Shown here: positions 39,995 to 52,248 of the stretch, in pieces | How the letters are laid out: every line of letters begins with the position of its first letter | Position numbering within the stretch: position 1 is the first letter of the stretch | Origin: Casuarina equisetifolia | Taxonomy: Eukaryota > Streptophyta > Magnoliopsida > Fagales > Casuarinaceae | Direction: 5' to 3' | DNA length: 64,000 nucleotides | Assembly: GCA_028551475.1 (NCBI GenBank) | Contig: CM052356.1 | Span: 31,771,884-31,835,883 of the forward strand | The notes under the pieces: generated by a model | The model's input: only the letters and a program-made list of their open reading frames with translations | The model's database searches: none | What the model was told of the DNA's origin: nothing | Program-made: the position numbers and the translations under genes

Positions 39995-42900
39995 ATGGCC
40001 TCGCAATCGGCCAATCTGTGGGTGTTGTTGGGGTTGGGATTGGCGGGGATTCTGCTGGTGACGAGGAAGCTCAAGAAGGTGATCAGAGAGGACTTCGGCG
40101 CGTTTGTTCAGAAGCTTCAGCTGCTTCCTCCTCCTCCGCCGCCACCGCCCAAAGCTCCCCACCCCCTCACCGGCCTCACCTTCGCTGTCTCCGACGTGTA
40201 AGGCTGTTTCCTTCCTGGAATTGTTGTTGTGACTGTCTGTGTCGTGTTATTGGGGAGCTTTAGGGGTAGTTTGTGCGGGTTCTAGGTTTTAAGATACCGA
40301 TAGGTTGGCTCGGATAGCGACTTTCCTGTTTTCTATGTGGCTGCTGAGAAAATTTGGAAGGGAAGGGAAAAGGGAGAAGAATGAAATGGGTATACTGCTC
40401 TTGTGTTACTGTTGCTTGGCATAAAGGAAACACTTTCAATGGTTTACTTGATTGTTTTTCGTGGTCGTTGTTTGCTTGGTTGAATTGAGGTTTTATGTTT
40501 CGGGCTTCAGTAGTGAATGCTGTGACGCTAATTGTGGCTTTTGATTTCTTGTGAAATACGAAGCGAAGGGAACATAAATTTGGATGCTTTTGTGTTATTT
40601 TCTTTTTAAGCACGAACAATTTATTTCAAACTCCAATCAGGGCGGGTAGTTGAATTTGGTTGAGTTGAATTGGAGTTTTTGTTTTAATAAAAGCATGAAG
40701 GGAGCCTTCTTTCTTTGTCGAAAACAGATAATTTTAATGATCTTACATGAATAATTTTTTTCCTTAAAAAAAAAAAAAAGTAAGGAGCCTAATCGCTCTG
40801 TTAATTGGAATTGTCAATCATCGTTTTTCTTTTCTTTCTTTTTCCTTTTTTTTTTTCCTTTTAGGTATTGGTGGGAGAATAAAGAAACCGTTCATTGCCC
40901 CTTTTTCTAATATCATGTATATTTGTTTGGTAGAACATATTCATGAATTTGAGTTCCTGATCTCTGATTATTTACTACTGGATTTGGTTGTTAAACTGTA
41001 TTAATCATTTACTATTGTTTACCAGATTTGACATTGATGGGTATGTCACTGGATTTGGTCATCCAGACTGGGTGAAGACACATGAAAAAGCCTCTTGGAC
41101 ATCTCCTATGGTTACTAATCTTGTTGAAGGAGGTGCTACGTGCACTGGGAAAACAGTTGTGGATGAACTAGCATATGGGTATCCAACTTGTACTCAATTA
41201 TTCTTGTTTTAGGAGTGCATGATTTTGATCCTTCTTCAGAATATCATAAATGTAATAGCTACACTAGTGACGAAGTTTGTTGGAGTACATTTTGATGCAA
41301 ACAGATGTATTCCTGTCTACTCTGTTTTTTCTCGCTTTCTTTCTATTTTCACTATTTGGGGTGTAGTAGTATCACATAAGAGATTGGTAATTGTAAAGAA
41401 ACGATGTAAAAAATAGCAAGGAAGCTACCTTTCATATCACTTGCACCGGGTTCTGATTTAGATAAAGTGAATCATTTTGGGTATTGCCTCATTTCAGTAT
41501 CAGTGGAGAAAATAAGCATTATGGTACACCCACCAATCCGGCAGTGCATTCTAGAGTACCAGGTGGATCCTCAAGCGGAGCTGCTATAGCTGTGGCTGCT
41601 GATCTTGTTGACTTCTCAGTGGGTGAGCTTCTTATTAGCATCAACACCTTACCTTGAATTTTATTACAGACATAACATTGTCAATGCTGATATAATCAAA
41701 ACCCAGCTTATTTAGGAGTGCACTTGTAGCAGGAAGAAGAATAATAGACAATATACAGTCATGTTAATATATTTCTTTGTCGTGATTAATAACAGTGGAC
41801 ACAAGAACATAGAAATGGTTTCTTTCCTTCCTCCATGCTTTGATGATTTTGTTACGGACCCAAAATTTACAAGTTGTACTTCTGATCAGGAAAACTAGAT
41901 TGTCTGATCCTCAATATCTTGGGGCTAGAAGCGGTCTTTCTATTTTGTACTTCTTATCATTAAAGTTTTACATACTATATTCTTTCTTAATCTTAGTCTA
42001 TGAAAGGCAGTTTAAATTGATGTGAGAAGTGCTTGAATGAATGATCATATCTAAGTTCTGGAGAGAGATTGTTGTTTTAACCTGTGATCATGCCTTTCAT
42101 ACTAACAGTATGTGGCAGGTATTGATACGGTGGGTGGTGTGAGAATTCCTGCTGGATTTTGTGGCATTTTAGGATTCCGACCCTCACATGGGGCTGTTTC
42201 TCACGCAGGCATCATACCTATTTCAACAAGCCTCGACACAATTGGTATGTGTAGTTACAACTCTGTATGTGCCTTAATATGAACATACATTATGATAATA
42301 TATAATTGCCTAGTCAATCCTAAGAAGATACATTACATGCTTTTCTCCCCTGCTTTTTGAGGTTCTGTTGAAGAGGCTAGATATCTGCGCATCCTTGTTA
42401 CATTTATTTACATAGTATTTCAGGTGGTTTACACAATTGACTAACATTTTTAAAATTCTCTTCTGTTTATTCAAGAAGTGAAACATGTTTCAAGACACTT
42501 TACTGTTTGGAACATGTTAGTTTAGCATTGGAATAGAATTTTGTGGTAGTTCTGTTCTGGCTTGCTCTTTGGTTTCAGCAATTTTGGTCATGGAATAAAA
42601 GATTGTCTGTAGCAAGATTTAATCCTATTTCTGTGCTAAGCAACGTTGATTGGAGGTGGAGACTGAAGATTGCACATCAATTTTGCACCATTGATATGTT
42701 TGTGTCTTTTTCTTGTGTTCATGTGCAACCAATTTCCCTGAAACGCGGATGATGCTAAGTCCCTTTCCTGTTTAAAACATAGTTTAAAGAGAATGTTGGA
42801 AGTTTAAGTAGATTTTGGATAGATACTGCTGAGTCATTATATGTGATTTCGCTCACCTTGTCTTGACAGGATGTCATGATCACTTTATGCCCCTTTTTTC

Positions 42901-45900
42901 TTTTTATTTTTTTCTTTGTTTTGGATTGTTCATCGATTTGCAAAGTGAGTTCATATAGTTTGTTGTAATTAGTCTGCACAATCATTTTGGCAGGATGGTT
43001 TGCTAAGGATCCTAGTATTCTACGTCGTGTTGGCCACATCCTGCTGCAACTTCCATATGCAATTCAACGCAGTCCTAGGCAGATTATACTTGCTGACGAT
43101 TGCTTTCAACTCTTAAAGATTCCTGCTGACAGAGTTTCACAAGTGGTCATTAGATCCACCGAGAAGCTTTTTGGAAGTATGTTAATTTTCAGTATGCTAA
43201 GAGGCAAAAAGTTATATACTTACTGTGTTATCATCAGAACTTCTAAGTTTATGAAATCATTACATGTGTCAAAAGATCAATTTTGCTGAAAAAAATTGAT
43301 AGTTATAATCATTGATGTATACCATAGTTTTCTCTTTCATTTGTTAGTCCGAACCATCCCTCTTGAGGTGATGCTCAATGCATTGGATTTTTAACTTCAA
43401 ACGGGGAGTGTAATGTGGTGTCAAGATTAAACTTAGAATCTCTGGTTTGATTTTGAGTTTATTAGACTTCCCTTTTACAGTTAAATACTTGTTTACAGTA
43501 TTAGTTGACTCAAAACTTTAAGCCGATAGGAAAATATGGATTTAATTCAATTTAACAAATACTAGCTTGCAGATAATTCTTTAAATATTTGCTTTATGTT
43601 GTGTAATTTCTCTAAATTGCACCAATAAACTTCCTCAGGACAAGTGTTGAAGCATGAAAATATTGAGGAATATCTCAGGTCAAAAGTTGCAAGCTTGAAA
43701 GATTTTCATAGAAAGAATTCAAATGGTGAACTGAAAAACTCATCGACAAGGTTGCTTGCAGATGTTATGCAGTCCCTTCAAAGGTAACTTGCTTCTATAT
43801 TACTTTATTACCTTCACTCATAGATGAGAAAGACGTGAACCAATCCTTCCTCTAATATTGCATGATGTTCTGTGTATTATAAGAAGGTGCTCTGTTGATT
43901 CAATCTGACACTCTCTTTATGTTGGTACTTTTCCCTGGACAAATTTAAAGTTTCATTATGGCCCTTTTTAATATAGACATGAGTTCAAACATAATCATGG
44001 GGAGTGGATTAGTTCAGTAAAGCCTGTTTTAGATCCAGCTATCTCAGCACAGATATACAAAGCACTAGAGACAGAGGATACAGATACTGAAAACTACAAA
44101 CCTATCAGGGATGAAATGCGTACAGCTATCTCCCATCTTTTGAAGGTAATGATTCTATGTTTATTTTGGTGTTGGATTCAAGTTGTGCATTGTCATAGAG
44201 ATTTTGAAATGCATAGCAATTTTGTGCTATCTGTTTAAGAAGTTATAATTTGTGCAAGCCTTATACATTTTGGGGCCATTTGGCCATTTGATTTATATTT
44301 GGAAGACACATTGTGTGAGTGTTTTTGCTCCGTTGAATTAATCTCTAATAAGATAACAGGCTTTTGCCTTGCCAGGTGTCATCCTGATTTGTAAGTTTTG
44401 GAAAAGGAGAATAAATAAGAATAAAAATTAGAAAAATGAAGAAGGATATAGAATTAAAGAAATGGTAGTATGTAGATGAGACAAATGATCAAACCAATGT
44501 AGGAGATGATGTGTTTCACATCTGATATAACCACCAATTGTCACGGAGAGCATGTCACTTTAGACCTGGTCACCATGCATGCATTAGCGTACACGGCAAA
44601 CTTGATTGTCATCCCCTTCATTCCTGATTGATAATGTCACTACTGTGGCTATGATCTCTGCTGTATATCCCGTAAACTGCCATTATCTAAAACTTTGTTG
44701 CCTTCCATTCTCATCCAAGTACAATATTGTATGTTTTCCTGTACTAGATCCTGATGTGCATTGAATTTTAGTGACTTCCTTTTTAAGTTGTATCAATACT
44801 TTTCAAAAAATGTATCATTGTAACAAGTACATTTAGTACATGCACTATAAAAAAATATGCGAATACCTGCAACTAGTACATTGACCACATTTATTATAGG
44901 AACATGTGGGAGCAGTCGTGCATGTCTCAGTTGTAGGTTGTGTAGGCCCTTGGTAACATATCTTGCCCTTTCAATATTTTTCTGCAGTTAAATAATTCTA
45001 ATAACATAGTTGTTTGTATCTGTTTTTTAGCTTGTCTTTTATGGATAACTTTTTAGCTGTTCTTGCTTTTACATTTGATGCTTTTTCTTTAGGATGATGG
45101 AATTCTGGTGATCCCTACCATTGCCGATCCTCCTCCAAAACTTGGTGGGAAGGAGATCCTATCGGAGGACTACCAGAGCCGTGCATATAGTTTGTTAAGT
45201 ATTGCCAGCATATCGGGTTGCTGTCAGGTGACTCTCTCTCTCTCGCTCTTGCTTGCTGTTTGTGAGGTTTTTCATATATACCAGTTTGTACTGCTTTAGT
45301 ATCACTTATGTCCTCCTTATGTCACCTTTCAGGTCACAATACCTCTAGGATTTCATAACAAGTGTCCTGTTTCAGTGTCCTTCATAGCCAGACATGGGGG
45401 TGATCCGTTTTTTACTAGATACAGTACAGATCATGTATTCATCTCTCCAGGAGCAGGCTGATATTGCTTCCAAAACCAAAGTATCAAGAAATGTCGTCAG
45501 CAAGGAGCAGTCTGCTGAGATTGCTAAAGAGAAGGTAAGTGGTGATATTAACTCAACTCAACTAAGATCTAATGTTAATTAATTAGGGTCTTCTACACGG
45601 TTCCTGTTCACCTGGACCATAGTCAAGAACATTTTCTTGTTAATCTCTCCAATATAATGATGATTATTTTAGATTCCCAAAGCCAGATATATACAAGTTC
45701 CCAGCACTGTGGAGTTCTTAATGTACTTGGACAATGTGCCTGGCAATAGATATGCTAGTTAGAGTTGTGGGTAGCCTAGCTTATCAACCCATGAATAGAT
45801 ATCATCTTCCATAATAGGGGTTTGCCATTCTTTTCCTTTTCTTAATAGTCACTATATTGCTTCTCTCTGTCTGTCTATCTCTCTCGCTCACTCCCTTATC

Positions 45901-47678
45901 CACTCATTGCATTCGCTACTTCTGAGTCATGTGGTATTGGCTTCTATGAATTAGGGCAACCAAGCATTCAAAGATAAACAGTGGCAGAAGGCAATTGGGT
46001 TTTATACAGAAGCTATCAAACTTAGTGGTGCTAATGCAACTTTCTACAGTAACAGGGCTTTAGCATACCTGGAATCGGGGAGGTATTGCTCCACACTTGC
46101 AAGTTGACACCAAAATCAATGTTTTATTAAATGTGCTTGACCAGTTTCTTTTTGCCCATTTAGCTACCTCCAAGCGGAGACGGATTGTACTCAAGCTATT
46201 GATCTTGATAAAAAGGTGACTTCATTCTCCCTGAAAACTCTTTCGTGACTGTGTAGTGCAATATTTTCCACTTGAACAAGTATCAAGCGAACATGCTGCT
46301 ACGAGCTGTCCACTAATGCCCTATACTCAATGTGCCCCTATCATTTTTTGTTTAATATTGATATTAATAGTGTTCTTGTGATTAACTGACTTATCATTAA
46401 AATAATACCACTTCATAGAAATTCTTAATTAGCGTTTAGTCTCGGTAACATCTATTCAATGAAACCTACCATACCAAAATAAGAAAAATATGAGAACTCT
46501 ATGAATAGAACTGTGTCAGGCCATTTAAAGTTCTTTAAATGATTTTCTGTTCATCATGCATGCTTCCTGTTTTCTTTCTGAGGCTACCTGTTTGAGGGTG
46601 TAAAAGAACAGTGTGGAGACTGATGATAGTAGTGTTATACGGGGAGAGAATTGGTGGATAGGCTGGTTTGACATCTAATTCCTTCCTAGGTTCAGCACAA
46701 AGTCGAGGGTTTTGGGAACATCCATATTGATTCTGCTTTTATTGAAAAAACTTGTTTATATTGAATGTTCCACTTTTTTGTTAGTTTATCTGAGGGTGCT
46801 TTCTAGCATCTTAAAGAGTTGCAGTACTAAGTGTGTATATTTGATGACAGACGAGAAGATAAATTTATGAACATCAATAGAAAGAGTGGAAAATGCATCA
46901 TTGTTGATGTATCCATGCTTGCTGGGTTACTGAATTATTGCATAATAAGATGTTGATTAACCTTTTTGTTATGTGAGTGGCTGATATGACATAGGGGTTT
47001 CCTTTTTCTTTTTAAGTTATGTTGGTGCTACGATCTGTTTAATATGAATATAGGTCATGTTGTGTACATAATTATGCGAGTTCAAAACTCGTGTAGCGGG
47101 ACAAATGAGGCACGTTTATGGCAGATTTATCATTTCTTTAAAATGTCTGCTTCTCTTTGCGAATTTGAGTATACTGATGTTCATGAATGTACTTAACTTT
47201 TCTCTTTTCTGAGTTCTTTGCAATCATGTTGTTATTTTACAAATGTGTTTCATGCCTGTTCTTCAGAATGTAAAGGCCTATTTGCGTAGAGCCACAGCTA
47301 GGGAGATGCTTGGCTATTATAAGGAAGCAATTGAAGGTAAATTAGTTCTTTTCTTCCTTGAATGGGTTTTATCAGATTAGTATTTTATCATTTTGTACAT
47401 TAGTATCCATGATGTGAGGAAAGAAAATCGTATTACTTCCTATAAAATACCTAAAGGAATGTTGATCGTTCAAAACTACAGAGAAAAACAACCGTGCTTC
47501 ATCATTTATAAACCTGTGCTTACTTATATGGCACATCTCATGTTTTCACCTTGTTTCTTTTCTTAAATCATGTGGTTGGCATTTTTAACCTGCAGACTTT
47601 AGATATGCGCTTGTTCTTGAGCCAACCAACAAAAGAGCGTCACAATCTGTGGAAAGATTAAGGAAGTTATTTCAGTAG
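39995..47678 (+). CDS. TOC64: TOC64-type outer envelope protein (amidase-like plus TPR), 13 exons, frameshifted
   Basis: Exons 39995-40197, 41026-41178, 41498-41622, 42119-42244, 42994-43176, 43639-43783, 43977-44145, 45093-45227, 45333-45534, 45955-46082, 46164-46215, 47267-47336 and 47596-47678. The product resembles chloroplast TOC64 (isoform III type), a preprotein-import co-receptor whose TPR domain docks Hsp90-bound precursors. It has an N-terminal membrane anchor (residues 7-23), a polyproline stretch (45-52), an amidase-like domain with Lys110 and Ser143-144, and a C-terminal three-repeat TPR (KGNQAFKDKQWQKAI onward). Gly167 replaces the amidase nucleophile serine, as known for TOC64. 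Exon 9 is 202 bases where 201 would keep phase. An extra base near 45401-45406 stops the frame at 45459-45461 (455 residues, no TPR). Either the allele is broken or the sequence has an error; the intact form would be about 590 residues. Confidence 0.92.
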
Positions 47679-48650
47679 TTTCTTGAAGTCGAGGCTCAAG
47701 AATTAGCTCTCATCCTGCAAACCCTTAGGCCTTTTGGAACAGTTGATGATTGCCATAAGCCTCATCAATCTCATGGATGATAAAATTTTTGGCCTCTCCT
47801 TGGCGAAATAGGAAAAAGAACACTTGTTCTCAAGAGGTCTGAAGAGCATTTTGCTGAGCAATTAAATATGTGCGAGTACAGTTCAAAATTTTGTTTCATC
47901 GAGTATTTATGCCTTCAGATTGCACTTACTATCTTTGAGGTGAGCTTTAGTGGTTATGGTTGAGTGTAGCTTGCTGAAAACTTATGGATTTAACATTTGC
48001 TCTTCTGATACTTTGTCGATTATTTATTATTTGTATGGAGGGTAATGTGGTACGTTAGAAAACCCACAAAAAATAAAGTTAAGAATGCTACCATTTTTAT
48101 CTCATTCATTTTCTGAAAGACAAATCAATTTAATTTCAAGTGGGTTGCGTTTCTTCGATTTTACAGGAATGGAAATGTTGATAACTTCACACAATTTGTA
48201 TTAGGAGCGAAACATGGCCGTGTAATGAAAACATACTCAAATAAGCACAAAGAACCTAAGTTTTGGGGAACCAATCCAGCAAAAAGAACATACTCAAATG
48301 ATCAACGTTTTACAACTTCTTTTTCTTTGAGATTTTTTCCTTACAATAACTTAAACCTTTTAAACCTTCAATGTCTTAAAAAAAAAATTGATTAACTAAA
48401 AAAAGCATTTCTACAGAGCAAATGATCATTTTTCTTTACTCTTAACTTTGACTTTGCAATCAACTTGAGAAGTTACTGATCCTCACTCAACTTGAGATAT
48501 GAGGTTGAATTCAGAAATTTTTAAGTTTTGAGCAGGTCAAAAGCTAATGAAGGAAAAGCACTATATCATCACATGTGGGAAACAGATTAACAATGTGATT
48601 ATCTGTACACCTTCAAGACACACCATCTTCCCTGAAAACCCATCATTGCC
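47679..48650. other. Convergent 3' region between TOC64 and HROB-like gene
   Basis: Holds the two 3' UTRs on opposite strands. No additional gene is visible. Confidence 0.6.
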
Positions 48651-51319
48651 TCAGTCAAATGCCATGAGCAAATCCAGCTCTTCGTCAGTCCACTGAGGCA
48701 GCGAAGTTCTTGAGATTACTGGGGGCCTCTTGTTAACTTCATTCGGCCTTCCACTTTCGTGATCATCAGGAACATATACGGAGCTGGCCGCATTGCTATT
48801 TCCTTGGCTGTTGAATGTTGGATTGACTCCTTCGGTAGGCTCCTCAGCCACTACAGTTTCCTGGTCAATACAAGTAGTGTCCTTCCCAGAAGCCACTCCA
48901 TTGATTCTATTTTCCATACCCAATCTCATTAGTAAGGATTCTTTCTCTGCAACAGCATTTTGGTTTCTTGAAATTGCTGTCTTTCCTTTCTTCATCTCTT
49001 TATCATTAGGTGCAGTTCCTGCCAACTTTGAAGTCTGCCTGAGGCTGCTCATGATTGCTTCGGTTTTTCCCTGCGATAGAGAAGATGTCCTCTGTACCAT
49101 CCAGGACTTTCCGCTGCTACCTGTTATGTTAAGAAAGTAGATAAATGGACACCGTTGCATACCAAGCAAAACCACAAACTCAAAAGAGCACCACCACTTA
49201 CCAGAGACAGGAGCACTATGTTGGAACGAGGATGCAGGATGATTTTCTTTTGATGAAGGTTCACTATCCTTGGAGATAACCTGTGAAAGTTAATATTTTC
49301 CATCAGGATACTCAAAATCAACTATTTTTGACAATGTAAAGTAGTCTCAAGACGGATATTGCGTAGATCTTGCAAATGGAAAGAACACTAAAAGAAAATT
49401 ATACAGTTACATAGTTGAAGTTTTTGTATCCTCTTCAGTCATCGCACACATTAAGGTTCCAAGCTTCAGTTCTCTGAGACATTTATACCGAATGAAAAAC
49501 AAGCTTGCATCATCACCAGGTATTAGCCTAGATTGCTCTCCCCAATTCAGGCCAGTGAACATAAAGGAAACGACACATAGCACAAGAGACAACTGAAAAT
49601 TTCTGTAAGGTCAAAGAAACAACAAATCGCCATCCAACTCGGTAATGTTACTTCTTAATCCATGCAGCTTTCGAAGCTTTCATGCCCATACAGAAGAAAC
49701 CAGAGATTGGGGATACCAGACAAACCAAACATATAGCCCAAGCAATATATATATATATATATATATATTTTTACACATGCACTTAGGGAGGGGAGAGGGA
49801 AGTCGAACCCATGACCAGTGGGACTATTGGTCAGGGTTTGGCTCAGAGAACACCATTGAGCCAGGGCCCGCCCCTAAATATCAGAGAACACCACTTCTAA
49901 TGTTCAAAAATATTAGAAGTGCAGCACCTAGTATTCAATCATATGTCAAAAAACAGGAAAGATAAGTGGATATGGTTAAGTTAAATCATACTACATCCTA
50001 CAAAAGATTCTCTATTTTTGAGGAACATCTACCTTGGCCAAATTGCTTAGTGTTACATTCAAGTAATGTGAAGAGCGAGAAGGGGAGAACACAGCAACCT
50101 GAAAATAAATACACAAGTGCAAAATTAAAGAAATTCTTTATCCATCGTGCAAGGTAAGAGCATTCTCATAGCCTCAAATTCAACAGACTTACACCAAACC
50201 AGGAAACAAACTACTTTCAAGCTTCTGAAAGAAACAAGATCAGACCTCCTGGAGTATGAAAACTGCTCCAACAGATATGTCCTTCCCAAACTCTCCCTCT
50301 GTAAAAACTTTGCGATGGATACTAGCACCGATTGTACCTGTAGGATCCTGAAATTAAAATTTGGGTCACAGCAGAAATACTTCATAAAGTCAGAAACTTA
50401 AGGCAAAAACGAAATGGAGGTTGCATTTAGATTCACGTTCTAGTGCTTTACCTTCAGAGTGACCATCATGTCACCAAGACCATTTGGGGTGCAGGATTTA
50501 ATAACAGCCACAACCTATTTAGAACCAGCTACAAGATTAGAGTAAACTTCAAGGGATGATGAATCATCAAGTCACAACAAATTATCAGCGCATTACAACT
50601 CATTTGCGAGGAGGGAAAGACGGATACGAAAAGGTTTACGCCAAAGAACTCAATTAAATTAAGCTTCACAAAAAGAGGCTCTCATACAAGCATCTGAAAA
50701 AATAGTACTCTCACTCACAGAACCTGTTTCTACACGATACATTTATCTCCCAATGGAGGCCCACATAGAACTGAAAGTTAACAATACCTTAGCCACTCTC
50801 TGATCATTAACCCCATTTTTGATCGAGCTCAAAGGTGTCGCCGCTGTCCCTACAGTGTGCAACCCCAACAACCCGTAAACCACCATTTCACATTCTCAAA
50901 CACACCAAAAGCAAAACAAAAAGCATCAGAAATCCAAAAAAAAAAAAAAAAAGACCTTCACGGCGCAGAAATTCCAGGGCGCAAAGCCACGGACCGCTGG
51001 AGAAGTCATCGCAGGCATCATTATCGTCGCCATTCTCCACAACTCTCCTTATATACTCCTGGGTAGGCAGGGGTTCCTCTTCCGCACCCGAAAAGGCCTG
51101 ATTTTGGTGGCTTCTGCGGAGCATCGCGACCTGGACAGCCCCGGCGGGGCCCGGAATGAGACGCGGAGAAGCTGAAAAGGAAGCGGAGCGTTTGGATTGG
51201 GGAATTGAAGCTTGCGAGCAGCGTCGGACGATCGGGTGTCGTTGCTGCTGGAGGAGGAGAGAGGGGAGGTCCGAGTCGTCTACGTCCAGTGCCTCCCACG
51301 GCTCTTGTGCAGGCTCCAT
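48651..51319 (-). CDS. HROB-like homologous recombination OB-fold protein, 7 exons
   Basis: Exons 51319-50956, 50849-50788, 50514-50452, 50347-50246, 50098-50033, 49280-49202 and 49120-48651 join in phase to 401 residues. In animals HROB (C17orf53/MCM8IP) recruits and activates the MCM8-MCM9 helicase in recombination repair; a like role here is inferred. The N-terminus carries PLPTQEYIRRV and SGPWLCALEFLRREG, and the OB-fold domain spans about 135-220 (VVAVIKSCTPNGLGDMMVTL, DPTGTIGASIHRKVF, FSPSRSSHYLNVTLSNL). The C-terminal ~180 residues are polar and low in conservation, ending in an acidic-hydrophobic WTDEELDLLMAFD that could be a protein-binding motif. All introns have GT-AG borders. It is divergent from the CAR gene. 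Confidence 0.88.
49745..49768. repeat. (AT)n microsatellite in HROB-like intron 5
   Basis: About 12 AT dinucleotides, followed by a GC-richer ~110-bp stretch. That stretch contains GGTTCGACTT on the minus strand, which resembles a B-box, so a SINE-like insert is possible but unproven. Confidence 0.8.
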
Positions 51320-52248
51320 TTTCGGGTTCGCTTCTCTTCGCGGTCTTCGAAGATTTCAAATGGGCGTCCTTCGTGATAATGCCCGGGCCAGTATTGGGCC
51401 AAAGAGGAATTAAAATCATGGGCTGAATTAAAAATAAGGTGGTATGTATTTCAATTGATCCACATGTTTGTCCATACAACAATTATGTTATTGTTAATGA
51501 TTGATGGAAAAGTCTACTCTCCTTCTTTATTTTCTAAGCTCGAGAAGGTAAGAGTCTAATTGAAGCTTAGCAAGTGTTCCAACATACTTTTTACATTTGT
51601 TTATTGAATCACATTCATGCCCAGCATTTCAATGGTCAAACCCGTCATATACGCCACGAAGATAGACAGACAAGGCTATTTTTTTGATGAATCTGAAGGT
51701 CGGGGAAAACAATAACGCTTTCTGTCTTGATGTATGATCTCAAATTTGAAAAGAAAAGAAAAAAAAAAAAAAGTCATAGAAACAACAAGATCTTCCCCAA
51801 GAAAATTTGTAGTCACAATCCGTAGGGAAGATATAGTCGCACAACCACTAAGCCGCTGCCACGTTGCACACTCCTTTCAGACAACCCGCCAGTTACGCCG
51901 CCACCCTGGCATTTCAGCGACCACGAATCCCCCGACTGACCATTCCCGTCCATTGCTTCCCCGACCGGTTACCGGATCTCCCGGCCACCTCCCTTGTAAA
52001 AACCGCTCAATTTTTCAACCCTTAAAAATTAAAAATTAAAAAATTAAACACAGAGACGCCACCGTCCAGATCTGAACCGGAGCAAGACTTTGCCGGTCGT
52101 CCGGAGAACAGTCTCTACACAAGGAACGAAGACCCGCGGACCCAGATTCCAGTAACCTGGTACCGGTCGTTTCCGTATTTATTGGTAGAAAAGAGAAATC
52201 AATTTTTTGTGGCTGTTTATATAAAGAGGCAGAGAGGGATCACAGGCC
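51320..52248. promoter_or_regulatory. Divergent intergenic region between HROB-like and CAR genes
   Basis: 929 bases between divergent start codons. A TATA-like TTATATAAAG at 52217-52226 lies on the CAR side. The stretch 51840-52180 is C-rich on the plus strand, as in plant 5' leaders or core promoters. Small open frames here are not credible genes. Confidence 0.55.
52217..52226 (+). promoter_or_regulatory. TATA-like box of the CAR gene
   Basis: TTATATAAAG on the plus strand. At normal spacing the transcript would start near 52250, at or after the first ATG (52249). That would favour the internal start at 52309. Confidence 0.5.

Noticed and set aside
49770-49880. SINE insertion in HROB-like intron 5.
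   Set aside because: Only a B-box-like motif is visible; no A-box, tail or target-site duplication could be defined.
51734-52039. 101-codon plus-strand frame upstream of the CAR gene.
   Set aside because: Low-complexity start, no domain, lies in promoter/leader-like C-rich sequence.
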